This document shows positions 1-7,903 of a stretch of DNA of 11,683 nucleotides, piece after piece. The notes beneath the pieces were generated by a model that was not told the DNA's origin, did no database searches, and worked only from the letters and a program-made list of their open reading frames with translations. Made by a program: the position numbers and the translations under genes. This DNA is from Saccoglossus kowalevskii (lineage: Eukaryota; Hemichordata; Enteropneusta; Harrimaniidae). Numbering within the stretch: the stretch's first letter is position 1; every line of letters starts with the position of its first letter. The stretch is taken from assembly GCF_000003605.2 (NCBI RefSeq), contig NW_003111972.1, positions 54,624 through 66,306 of the forward strand, written 5' to 3'.

Positions 1-404
1 GCTATAATGTTAAAAATCTCTTCACCAGTGAGGTCACTAGAATTATAGTAGGATGATCCTATTGGTGGAATGTATGAACTGTTTATGTACAAGTCATTTT
101 CCAAACCAAAGAAATGCTTATCAAGTTTTAACCATAGTGACTCTTTATACTTACTGATGAATTTGTTTATCCCTTTTCTAAATTTTGATTTATAAAATAT
201 AATCATACTCCCAGAGGCTTTTCGTGCATTTTTATGTTTCTTTCTATCTACTCTAAAATATAAGTAACCATTGGGAACACTAACACTATCAGTATAATCT
301 AGCCAAGTTTCTAATAAACAAACTATGTCATGCTTACTAACAAAAGTTTCATGAATGTTCCACAAGGCTATTTTTAGCTGTTCTTTGTGTCTGTTAAGTA
401 CCAT
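1..404 (-). CDS. LINE endonuclease (exo/endonuclease/phosphatase fold), partial
   Basis: The frame is open from the ATG at 404 to the left edge, about 134 residues. It reads LKIALWNIHETFVSKHDIV, then CLLETWLDY, a NGYLYFRVDRKK stretch, SGSMIIFYK, ESLWLKL and INSSYIPP. This is the usual order of the apurinic-like endonuclease of non-LTR retrotransposons (N-x-N/H near the start, ETWL catalytic Glu, GY..R.DR, GG/SG..I, S.W.kl, YrPP). That domain nicks target DNA to prime reverse transcription. Known elements usually have about 10 more residues between WNIH and the next helix, so a short in-frame deletion is likely. The frame stays open upstream to a stop near 488, so the true start is uncertain. 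The reverse transcriptase would lie to the left, outside the window. The family is clear; the clade (CR1/L2-like or other) is not. Confidence 0.75.
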   Translation of the reverse strand, partial: MVLNRHKEQLKIALWNIHETFVSKHDIVCLLETWLDYTDSVSVPNGYLYFRVDRKKHKNARKASGSMIIFYKSKFRKGINKFISKYKESLWLKLDKHFFGLENDLYINSSYIPPIGSSYYNSSDLTGEEIFNII

Positions 405-666
405 AACCCCATGAAGAATTAGAGTAAGATGAGGAAGGAATGGCTCTGTTAAATAGATGTACTGGCATCCATGGCAGTGGTCTTTCCATTATTGGCTGCA
501 TGTTGTATTGATACCAGTTAGGCAATGGCTGCGGCATGCTGTTGACATCATTACTAATATTATTTTCATTTATTAAGTTATTATTATTGTTAGCGGGAGA
601 GTCGTCGATTGCACGCACGCGAGAATCGAGTCCCAAGCGACGATAACAATACACGCTAAAATGCAA
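394..666 (-). CDS. Upstream ORF of the LINE, possible ORF1 tail or frameshifted N-terminus
   Basis: A 90-residue frame overlaps the endonuclease frame by 11 bases in another register. Its composition is biased: an Asn-rich run near residues 26-40, then a Pro/Trp/Met-rich part (PQPLPNWYQYNMQPIMERPL) and a Ser/Tyr-rich end. I recognise no domain. It could be the end of the element's first ORF, which often precedes and overlaps ORF2, or the start of ORF2 separated from it by a one-base shift. It sits directly 5' of the endonuclease on the same strand, so I assign it to the same element. The part upstream of about residue 40 may be chance. Confidence 0.35.
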   Translation of the reverse strand: MHFSVYCYRRLGLDSRVRAIDDSPANNNNNLINENNISNDVNSMPQPLPNWYQYNMQPIMERPLPWMPVHLFNRAIPSSSYSNSSWGYGT

Positions 667-1025
667 ATATTCTTGGGTAGATGCTTGTTTGTAAACAATG
701 ACGCGCTATGACCATCTGACTCATGTGCAGGTGATGATTCCCGCGTTTTAATGGGTATGGATGACAGTGAAATATAAAGTAACAATGTTTTTTTTCCAAA
801 AAAATGACACTGTTGGCAATGTTGGCCATCTGTGTAAATTAATTTTGTGAAATGTTTGAAAATTCTGGCTTTGAAAACATGTAGCAAGTTGGAAGCTGGT
901 TGAAAAGGGTTAATTTGTCATGACAAATATTGGAAATTTCTATATACATTCTATGTTTACTTTTTTTCTACTACATTGTGTCACTCCCCATTAGTAATAC
1001 AGTATATTTGAAGTAATCAGAGTAG
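667..1025. other. No gene seen; junction between LINE and DUF6589 exon
   Basis: AT-rich sequence with T-runs. The only long frame (573-887 minus) has no recognisable motif and low-complexity coding content. No upstream exon of the plus-strand gene could be found here. The boundary of the LINE probably lies in this interval but no target-site duplication was identified. Confidence 0.4.
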
Positions 1026-1280
1026 ATTAACTTGGGAGTTGTCCAAGAAAATCCTTTGAGTACAAAAGGTGTACTAGCAATCATGAAACACCTGGAAAAA
1101 TATGTACCCGTTCAGGCTGACGGAAGACCTTTTAAATTTTCTTGTAATGAAGATCAATTGTCAGTGGAAAGGATGATCGAAGCTCGAATATCCATGGCTG
1201 CCAGTGAAAATAACATTATTAGATTAGCAGGACTAGGGCCAATACCTCAAGAATTTCATAAACGGGGCATAAAATTGCAG
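1026..1280 (+). pseudogene. Exon 1: DUF6589-like core, EDQLSVER segment
   Basis: The frame reads INLGVVQENPLSTKGV, a helix with LKYL-like spacing (MKHLEKYVPV), then NEDQLSVERMIEARIS, IIRLAGLGPIPQEFHKRG and KLQ. In DUF6589-type proteins as I remember them, this region is GDQLT/S-ER, then RLEGLxPxPxDFH and a KR/Q-G..LQ end. Here the usual Gly-Asp before QL is Glu-Asp; the Asp is a plausible active-site residue but that is inference. The donor is CAG|GTACAA at 1281 in phase 0. A weak acceptor (AG at 1024-1025) lies just after an in-frame TAG, which sets the left limit. The family name rests on motif memory only. Confidence 0.6.
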
Positions 1281-1781
1281 GTACAATAGTTTTATTCAGT
1301 TCATATTTTTAAAGTTTTAACCTGATATTGAGACAAATAAAATACATGAGTGAATATTATTCTCATCTGCATGATATTTTGTAGACAAAACTCTTGGTTT
1401 CAACTACTACACTGTAGGTACAATTTTAATGATTTGATCACAGCCACTATTTTATGTAAAACTCGTTAACAATTTCATATGACAGAAAACAAAGGGTCTA
1501 CAGTACAAAAACAGAACTTGCTGGTTTCAATTACTATGATTTGCTGATTTGGATTCAACCATTAAAAATTAATGGGAAGGGGGGTTGTTTTGAAACAATT
1601 CTAAACAATTCACAAAGATTAATTCTCAGCTTAATCGAATTGAAACACTGCAAGTGAAAACATAAAACTGCACTGCCATTAACCCCCCCCCCCATCGCTA
1701 CCCAGTTTCTACTAGTATACCCCCTTTTCAGTACAGTAAAATATATTACTTGACTGTGTCTTCTCGCCATATTTATTCAAG
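1281..1781 (+). other. Intron 1
   Basis: The donor GTACAA at 1281 and acceptor TTATTCAAG at 1773-1781 join two blocks in phase 0 and reconstitute LQ|DLMNNMY, as expected for this domain. The interval contains a 12-base C run near 1684 and no recognised element. Confidence 0.55.
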
Positions 1782-2159
1782 GATTTAATGAATAACATGT
1801 ACCTACCTAAGTGTGCAACTGCAAGGGGTACATTGCACAACATATGTACCATATTCAAACATAAAAATGTTAAGGTCAAAGTCATGGACAACAAGAATGA
1901 AATGACCAACCTCATCAAATTTACCACTGAGTCTTTGGTCACAATGCTAGCAATGAAACTACTTGGATTGAAAGATGTTGATGATGTTCAGTAGAATGTG
2001 CTGCAATCAATGAGGAACAGAAGGAAACATACTTAAAAGATGTATCAAAGAGAATAGTGTCATATCTGTGGCCTGTAATTGATATGTTTTCACTTTGCAA
2101 AGCTAGTGATACTGATGGAAATGATGATGTAAGGGACTTCTGTGTGTGTAATGATGAAG
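1782..2159 (+). pseudogene. Exon 2: end of DUF6589-like domain and first Cys pair of PHD1
   Basis: It starts DLMNNMYLPKCATARGTLHN and continues with a basic stretch and the helix TTESLVTMLAMKLLGL. This matches the ARGTL(Y/H)H..N.F....V and (A/V)(A/M)A...(F/L)G order that follows the EFHKRG block in DUF6589 proteins. The first frame ends at TAG 1992-1994. Reading resumes two bases on with ECAAINEEQKETYLKDVSKR, IVSYLWPVIDMFSLCKAS and RDFCVCNDE. The clean continuation marks a true frameshift, as there is no room for an intron. The final CVC supplies the first two zinc ligands of a PHD finger. The donor is GAAG|GTACAC at 2160, phase 1. Confidence 0.55.
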
Positions 2160-2682
2160 GTACACATTTCATGTTCGACAAACAAATTGAAACATAAAGT
2201 ATATAAAAGTAACTGACACCTAAACCTAAATTAAACTTTCTCCATAATTTATTATAATATTAATGATGGAAGCAGTGCTTTTATCCAATATGCATTCACT
2301 TTAATTACTGTAGTTGTCTGAATATAACCCGACCAAAAGTATAACCCCCTCCCCCATTTCCATGATTTCCAGATCAATTATAAAACAAAATTAATCGTGA
2401 CATACTTTGGCTCTCCCCTCCATTTTAGTCAATGGTGGATCCATTCAATTTCACATGTGAATTGTACACTTTCCACACCATTGCGTCACAGATCACATTA
2501 GGTAGCTGTCATATATTCAATGTACTGTCCACCATGTATTGTAATTGACTAAGTTACTAATAATAATATATAGCATATGGCTTTACACTGTCACCACAGT
2601 GTATTAAATGCAGATGTCAGGCGAATTTTAGAAGTTACTACCTTTTGTATTTTACCACCTGGGTTACATTTATTTCTAACAG
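2160..2682 (+). other. Intron 2
   Basis: The donor GTACAC and acceptor TTTCTAACAG (ending 2682) join GAA G|GT in phase 1 and complete the run CVCNDEGVNCD of the first PHD finger. The interval is AT-rich with a short C-rich patch near 2345; no gene or element was recognised. Confidence 0.5.
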
Positions 2683-2951
2683 GTGTTAACTGTGATACAT
2701 GACTGGAGTGTTCGGCTGCTGCTAGATGCGTCTTGGAAGATAGTATCACATCAGTTGCATTAACATTGATGAAGACAGTCTTCCTGCAGCAGATGTAGAA
2801 TGGTGGTGTTCTCCAGATTGCTCTCAGTGTGTATTATTTTGTGGCAGGGTGTCTCGTCCAGATACAGCTGTCATAAAATGAACCTCGGGCAATATGTGTT
2901 TACAGGGTGAATGTTTTCATTTGGATTGCAAGGGTTTAGAAGACTTACCAG
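2683..2951 (+). pseudogene. Exon 3: remainder of PHD finger 1 and PHD finger 2
   Basis: PHD1 continues with VNCD, then after one lost base near 2699 the frame gives YHISCINIDEDSLP and EWWCSPDC, the classic C4HC3 ending (W/YH..C then WWC..C). In-frame TAG codons at 2723 and 2741 interrupt it; the second sits where Trp of WYHISC is expected (TGG to TAG). PHD2 follows at once: CVLFCGRVSRPDTAVIK, TGA at 2879, then NMCLQGECFHLDCKGLEDLP. The TGA stands where the third zinc ligand Cys belongs. PHD fingers of this type read histone tails, or serve as substrate-binding parts of ligases such as G2E3. The acceptor is strong. The donor CCAG|GTAAAA at 2952 is phase 1, matching the next block. Confidence 0.6.
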
Positions 2952-3035
2952 GTAAAAGTATTTTTTTTCTTTCTTTGTGAGTGTGGCACATTGACACGTT
3001 GTGAAATATTTTATGTCTCTGGATAATTTGAAATC

Positions 3036-3302
3036 ATGAAGAATACTTACAAAGATGATGTTAGAAAATTTATATTAACATACAAACATGACAGGCTTTT
3101 TGATAAAATTGAGGGTAGGAAACATGATGATTTTGCTAACTTTGTACACAAAATTTCAATTGAAAATCCAGAATCACTACAAGCAAGGTTACTTAAATAT
3201 TCCATTTCTTTAGATAGTGAAATTATGTCTTTGCCATCATTCATAAAGTATTTCTTTATTGTGGTGGCATGTAATTGTGAAACACTGACTTTTTTTATCT
3301 GA
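3036..3302 (+). CDS. Unidentified Lys-rich ORF inside intron 3
   Basis: This 88-residue frame starts at an ATG. It has charged, helix-like content (DDVRKFILTYKHDRLFDKI, HDDFANFVHKISIENPESL) and a hydrophobic end (FIKYFFIVVACNC). The composition looks coding up to about 3250 and less so afterwards. It could be an alternative or terminal exon of the surrounding gene, or part of an old insertion. The nearest AG acceptor (AAG before AAT) would give phase 0, which does not match the phase 1 flanks, so a constitutive internal exon is unlikely. No family recognised. Confidence 0.3.
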   Translation: MKNTYKDDVRKFILTYKHDRLFDKIEGRKHDDFANFVHKISIENPESLQARLLKYSISLDSEIMSLPSFIKYFFIVVACNCETLTFFI

Positions 3303-4136
3303 AAATTATAAGTTGCACCCATATGTTCAAAATTTAAACAAATACATAATCTACTTTCTTCCAAATTTAAATCAAAAAAGTCTGAGACTAATTGGCCTAT
3401 GTTGGAGTATGGATATTTTAGGGCCCATTACTGTCTAGGTACGAGGGTAAAGTAATTGTGTAACTTTCATTTAAATTTAATTTTGGAATGTAAGAAAAAG
3501 TCAAAATTCATATAGCTAAGTGGGAGGCTTAATATATTTGATCAGGATTTTGTACTCAGACAACTATGGTAATTTAATGTAACGAGCTGTACTGAGCCAT
3601 GCTATCGTTTTGAATACCACAGCTGATAGAACCGATTATATATTACCTCAACAGTATTAAATTAGGGGTGGACCATTAGAAATGGGGGGGATTTGTGCTG
3701 ATTTTTCATGAAAAATTGTTCTTAACAGAAAAGGCCATGAATCTGTGAGGTACTTTTATTTTTAGTCAATCTGATTTTCCTTCAGGATAGTTTTCTCAGC
3801 TTTTCCATCACCCTCCCCCTGAAGTTCAAATTGTCCACCCTTTACAAACACAATGTTAAAATTTACACTATAGTGCTTGTAGTAAAATAATTGCGCATAG
3901 TCCGTTACTTTATGTAATGCAACTTTAATGTAATTTGAACAAAATTATATACAACAGCAAACTTGTTTTCATGCTGGCCCTCATGTAAGGGGTAAACCTG
4001 CCATATTTCCTTGATAAGAATTGCCTGTACTACACTGTGTAGTACTGAGGCAGCTTAGAAATGTTGCTTTATTGATGCATAGAACAAATTAAATAACTGT
4101 TTTTTTGTGAGAAACAGATCATATTTTTAGTCCCTG

Positions 4137-4153
4137 TTCGGACGAAGTCCGAA
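4137..4153. repeat. Perfect 7-bp hairpin at the element's left end
   Basis: TTCGGAC-GAA-GTCCGAA is a perfect inverted repeat with a 3-base loop, immediately inside the left terminal repeat. Confidence 0.7.
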
Positions 4154-4332
4154 AATGGGGTCTATAATTTGGATTCCTTCCGTACTTCCGTCTGGAGCTA
4201 TATCTCGGACACCCATTGACGGATTTAAAGTTATATCTATGAAGTCAATACATAATGTCTTACATATGCGCGTAAAAAATATGAGCAAAAATGGCCAACT
4301 GGATGTTAAATTTGCTATTTCTGATACCTAAA

Positions 4333-4970
4333 CATGTCCGCAGCAGTTTTTTTGGAGATGACTGGGCCGATTTGGATCAACGTTGGTATGATGATCATAC
4401 ATATTGGGTTACAGTTGCATGTCATATTTTTTCTGTGATTCAAACTAATATGGCCGACTGGCAGCAATTTTGTTTTTCATGGTACCCATGCTACTTTCTC
4501 TTGAATGCAATGAACATTTCTGTTTAAATTGTGTACGAAGGTAGTATGCCAAGAGATGCATCTGCACCAACATTATTTTTGTGATTCTATTCAATATGGC
4601 TGGCCAATTTTTATGTAAAAGCATTATAAATCGTCATTTTCACATGTCCGGAGCTGTTTCTAAGAGATGACTAGGCCAATTTCGATCAAAGTTGGTATGA
4701 TGATCATACATATTGGGTTATAGTTGCATGTCATATTTTTCTGTGATTCGAACTAATATGGCTGACTGGTGGAATTTTTTAGTTTTCATGATACCCATGC
4801 CTACTTTCCCATGAATGCAATGAACAGTTCTGTTTAAATTTTGTACAAAGCCAGTATACCAATAGATAAATCAACATGAACATTATTTTTGTAATTTGAT
4901 TCAATATGACTGCCCAATGTCCAAATCTCGTGTAAAAGCACTAAATCATATTTTTTTTACAAATCCATCC
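4333..4970. repeat. Tandem duplication, period about 310 bp, inside the element
   Basis: Unit 1 starts at CATGTCCGCAGC (4333) and unit 2 at CATGTCCGGAGC (4643). Both run through GATGACTGGGCC/GATGACTAGGCC, GTTGGTATGATGATCATACA, CATGTCATATTTTT, TACCCATGC, AATGCAATGAACA and GTAAAAGCA. A partial third unit, the tail only, precedes unit 1 at about 4286-4332. Divergence between units is visible but modest, so the duplication is not very recent. Confidence 0.75.
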
Positions 4971-5200
4971 ATTAATGTTTTCAATCTAATTTCAATGACT
5001 TCATAAGCATCAAATTGATATGTCAGATCACAAAATTTTGGACGGGGACTGTGTCATTAACAATGACTTGTCCAATTCTAACTCGCTTGCTACATCTGAA
5101 AACATCAATTTTATAAGATCTAGTTAGTGTTTATTTTTCCTTTATTATGCTAGTGTATAATGTTACTGTTACAGTTCCTATGTAAACTTGTTACATGCAG

Positions 5201-5282
5201 AAGAGGAAGTCTGTGATTCAGACTCTAACAAGACAGATCTACAAGAAGCATTACATAGAAGTATAGAGGAACAAAGAAACTT
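5201..5282 (+). pseudogene. Exon 4: ubiquitin-interacting motif (UIM)
   Basis: The frame after the acceptor TGCAG reads EEEVCDSDSNKTDLQEALHR followed by SIEEQRN. The segment at 5236-5274 fits the UIM consensus: acidic residue, L-x-x-A-L-x-x-S-I-x-E, with the invariant Ala and Ser spaced by three residues (A-LHR-S-IE-E). UIMs bind ubiquitin with one helix. The donor TT|GTATAAAT in phase 2 joins the next block to give RNL|FNINRM, the usual entry into this HECT subfamily. The exon is short, only 82 bases. The EEEVCDSDS start may be a degraded end of PHD2. No stop in this block. Confidence 0.55.
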
Positions 5283-5767
5283 GTATAAATGTGCTATATA
5301 TCGATACACTAATTTATATGCAGTGTTCTACCAAATACCATGGGAATACTAATCTGGGATTCAGTGTAAATTTATGGTGGGAACTGTTTAATAAATTCAA
5401 GGAAAAATTTCTAATACAATGAGGCAATGAGTAGGTTTCACATGAGTTGTGGGGGATAGACTGAACATTTGCTTGAAGGAGTGGCCACAGAGGAAGGGAG
5501 TAGCAAGGTGCCACCTCCCATGTCCTGATGTGCTGCCATGAATGAATGAATGAATTGAGGGCCAAAATAACTCCTGAACGATTATCTCATCGTACAGAAC
5601 ATTATCATTTCAACTACATGCTTGCGTGTTCATACACATGTCCACTGATTGGTTGACATACATACATATCTATTTGCTACCAGAAACTCAGAAGAAATAC
5701 AATTATGTCTGCATTGCTACATAAAATAGAAGAAAAAAATCAGCTTCGATGCTGACATCTGCTGCAG

Positions 5768-6007
5768 ATTTAATATTAATAGAATGAAAGTCTGGGAAGG
5801 GGGCCTTACGAGGTTTTAAACGCAAGACCTATAGTCCTTTCAAAGTGATGAATGTTCGCTTCACAGATGACTATGGGAGAGACGAGGGGGTTGTGGATGT
5901 TGGTGATCCGAAAAGGGAGGTTTTCAGACTTTTAATGCATCATTTGAAAGATTCTGTCTTATTTGATGGTCCTGCATACTCAAAAGTGCTTTCGATGAAT
6001 ACATCTG
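5768..6007 (+). pseudogene. Exon 5: N-terminal start of a HECT ubiquitin ligase domain
   Basis: After acceptor GCTGCAG the frame reads FNINRMKVWEG, then, past one extra G in a G run at 5799-5803, ALRGFKRKTYSPFKVMNVRF, DEGVVDVGDPKREVFRLLM and VLFDGP. This is the start of HECT domains in the G2E3-like invertebrate family: R.VW..ALRGFKR, V.F.DD.G..E.aVD.GGP.REF.RLL. The second Gly of GGP is Asp here and REF is REV. The donor TCTG|GTAAGT is strong. The rest of HECT (about 280 residues, with the catalytic Cys) is not found downstream, so the ligase could not be active from this locus as read. Confidence 0.7.
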
Positions 6008-7311
6008 GTAAGTTTTTTTTCATGGTTTATTTGCATTATTGGAGTATTTAATGCAGTAAGACATCCACTCATCAAGTAACAATAAGCATTGGTTATTAGC
6101 TGCTCATTATATACAAAATGATCAGCTTAATTGACAGAAAAACTAAATCTACTAAATTAAAGATAGAGGGGCTATTTTTTGTTTGTTCCTAAACGGCAGT
6201 TTGGGTTTGGGCGATTTTCAGCAGTTTTTGTATGGTGTTATTTTAATCTTTCCCGATGCCTAAAAGTTTCACCATAGTCAAAACTCATTGACGCGCATTC
6301 AAAAGTATGATGCTTATAGCCACTTGCGTGAATGGGTAAGCTTCGTTTCGACAACAGCCGTTATTACTGTAAACAATGTTAAATTATTCTTTATTTAAAA
6401 ACAAATCATGCCGCTTTCCCATCAAAATCCAAGCCATAAGATCGTAGAACAGCACCGGCAAATCTCTTCCGTGCTAGGTTCAATAACATTAACTTATTTA
6501 AATGAGCTATCATGTAATTTGTTACACGTTGGCATCATCCAACTTTTTGATTAGCTAATTTGTTACACGTTGGCATCATCCAACTTTTTGATTAGTTAAT
6601 TAGCGATTTGATCTGTCAGGTCAAAGAACACCGTCCCAGGTCAAAACATGGCGCATATTAATTTCTACAGCATCAAGCGTTTAAATTGCAACTAGAATCA
6701 TTCGCTTACGATGAAATAAGTTGAAATTTATTTGCATTTCATAACAATTCAACAAATTTATTTTTCGAACGTTATTATAATCACTACTAGGTAATAATCA
6801 ACCAGATTTTTTTCTAAACCGGGGAACAGGGGCACAGCGCCCTGATACTCTCGGCCGGCGCCCTGTTACCGAATTGCCGATTGAGCTTTGAAGTCATCAT
6901 ATTTCTTGTGCCTCGCACTTCCGTACAACATGAAATCTTTCTCTGTGAAAACTTCCCAGCAACACCAGCTGACAATGTGTCTGAACACTAAAATTATTTT
7001 TAATGGCGATAGATATGCTGTTTCCAGGTCGATCGCCTGCGTGTGCTCCCTCTTGTTCATTTTTTTCTAGAAAAACCCCTGAATCAACAATTGTGAAACG
7101 CAGCATAACCGGATTGCGCTACAACGATCATTTGCTACTAAGAAATGCAGTTGTGTTCGTTTTTATTTGAAACTTCTTTTAGAATATACTTTCGTTACTA
7201 ATAAAATGAAAAAAATAAATGTATTTGGCGCACGAAGTTTGTTAATGTGATTGTTTAAAAAAGATGCGCTGAGTGACATTGTAATGAAATTTTAGACAGT
7301 CTAATTTTTAA
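6008..7311. other. No gene seen; mostly non-coding
   Basis: Apart from the 41-bp tandem repeat this stretch shows no protein family I recognise. Short frames at 6866-7106 on both strands overlap each other and lack domain character. A GC-rich patch at 6821-6872 has inverted GCGCC/GGCGC arms and repeated CCCTG motifs. The missing HECT exons were looked for here and not found. Confidence 0.4.
6515..6596. repeat. 41-bp tandem duplication, two near-identical copies
   Basis: TAATTTGTTACACGTTGGCA continuing to ...TTTTTGATTAG occurs at 6515-6555 and again at 6556-6596, differing only in the last base (C or T). Each copy carries the dyad GTTGG-CATCAT-CCAAC. The near identity points to a recent duplication. 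Confidence 0.9.
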
Positions 7312-7719
7312 TCAAGCAAGAACAAAATGTATTAAATTTAGCTTCTGCAATAGTTTTTTTTTTCCATTTTGGGTGGTCCAACTGTTTTCAAAGTCCCCAA
7401 AAAATATTTGATGATAATTTTTTGAAATTTTGAACTCCAAATAAGGGCCCACCAGCCGTGAAATCGCCCAGGGCGGATGGATGGGCGAATTTACGGCAGA
7501 ATCCGGTATGAACCCAACAGGGGCACCAAAATTCTTTGGAATTAAGTAGAATGTCACACGCAACGTAACATTACCGTAATTGGTATAGTACAGGTGTGAT
7601 GGTTCAAATACCAAAATGGCAACAGTAACAGAAGGACTTCCCTGGCGGCGATGATAACATACGAACACGGAGCCAACAGATGAGGTTTCAACTGGTACTG
7701 GTATTATTATACTCTGCAA
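7312..7719 (-). CDS. Unidentified ORF downstream of a heat-shock-like promoter
   Basis: The 135-residue frame begins at a TTG directly after a TGA, so there is no ATG start. A TTTGCAG just before AGT at 7714 could be a splice acceptor. The sequence is hydrophobic/aromatic in the middle (PSHLYYTNYGNVTLRVTFYL), then PKNFGAPVGFIPDS and IHPPWAISRLVGPYLEFKI. No family recognised. The length is unusual for chance in AT-rich DNA but not impossible. It lies about 85 bases past the predicted start site of the minus-strand TATA box at 7831, so a spliced exon of a stress-driven transcript is possible. Confidence 0.25.
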   Translation of the reverse strand: MQSIIIPVPVETSSVGSVFVCYHRRQGSPSVTVAILVFEPSHLYYTNYGNVTLRVTFYLIPKNFGAPVGFIPDSAVNSPIHPPWAISRLVGPYLEFKISKNYHQIFFGDFENSWTTQNGKKKLLQKLNLIHFVLA

Positions 7720-7830
7720 ACATCAAGTACAATAACGCGGTAAAACTCCACTACTCCAATAACTAGATACTTAAACTCCAATACAATTCAACGAGATCTC
7801 CGATCTGAAATCAGTGCTGAACAACTCCTC

Positions 7831-7857
7831 TATATATACCCCCACTGTCTATAAATA
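7831..7857 (-). promoter_or_regulatory. TATA boxes
   Basis: TATATATA at 7831-7838 works on either strand and TATAAATA at 7850-7857 is canonical on plus. With the TTC-block cluster at 7904-8011 lying upstream for minus-strand transcription, the arrangement suits a minus-strand start near 7805. A plus-strand start from 7850 is the alternative. Confidence 0.4.
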
Positions 7858-7903
7858 GACCATTACATCAGCATACATAATGAGTCTGGAATTAATTACA
7901 AAT

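Larger units (their letters stand above)
4129..5050. mobile_element. Non-autonomous inverted-repeat element
   Basis: The left end reads AGTCCCTGTTCGGAC and the right end GGACGGGGACT, which are imperfect inverted copies. Subterminal segments are also inverted: TATGAAGTCA near 4240 against TGACTTCATA near 4998. The body has no convincing ORF; the 78-residue frame at 4291-4527 falls inside the repeated unit and reads like translated non-coding sequence. It sits in an intron-like position of the plus-strand gene. I could not find a target-site duplication, so the exact ends and the transposon class are open. Confidence 0.5.
2952..5200 (+). other. Intron 3, repeat-filled
   Basis: A 2.2 kb gap lies between the PHD2 donor (GTAAAAG) and the UIM-exon acceptor (TTACATGCAG). 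Phase 1 agrees on both sides, giving LP|EEEVC. The interval holds an unidentified 88-residue frame at 3036-3302 and the inverted-repeat element at 4129-5050. PHD2 lacks a clear final W-x-C-x2-C pair, so a small exon may be missing or lost here. The stretch 3303-4128 shows nothing recognisable. Confidence 0.45.
1026..6007 (+). pseudogene. DUF6589-PHD-PHD-UIM-HECT gene, C-terminal portion, decayed
   Basis: Five exon-like blocks (1026-1280, 1782-2159, 2683-2951, 5201-5282, 5768-6007) follow one another on the plus strand. All four junctions have GT-AG signals and compatible phases: 0, 1, 1 and 2. Spliced in order they give the end of a DUF6589-like domain, two PHD zinc fingers, a ubiquitin-interacting motif and the first 75 or so residues of a HECT domain. 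A HECT-UIM-PHD protein would be a ubiquitin ligase. DUF6589 is a domain of unknown function found in invertebrate and fungal predicted proteins, and I regard it as transposon-like by inference. Breaks: a frameshift at 1992-1994, one lost base near 2699, TAG at 2723 and 2741, TGA at 2879 and an extra G in 5799-5803. The rest of HECT, including the catalytic Cys lobe, is not found downstream. Either this is a decayed copy or some indels are assembly errors; the stop substitutions favour decay. Confidence 0.6.

Noticed and set aside
573-887. 104-residue minus-strand ORF
   Set aside because: No motif, unrelated register to the LINE frames, and composition like random AT-rich DNA.
2879-2881. In-frame TGA at a Cys position of PHD2 as a selenocysteine codon
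   Set aside because: Two TAG stops and a frameshift lie just upstream and no SECIS-like hairpin was seen, so ordinary nonsense decay is simpler.
4291-4527. 78-residue plus-strand ORF
   Set aside because: It lies entirely within the repeat unit of the 4129-5050 element. The second unit carries stops in the same register, so the frame is not conserved.
6608-6651. Two AGGTCA half-sites as a nuclear receptor element
   Set aside because: Spacing of about 17 bp does not fit known direct-repeat response elements, and such hexamers are common by chance.
6866-7106. Overlapping ORFs on both strands
   Set aside because: They shadow one another, have no recognisable domain and no splice or promoter context.
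7603-7614. GGTTCAAATACC as a tRNA/SINE B box
   Set aside because: The only A-box-like match is too close upstream and no cloverleaf can be drawn.
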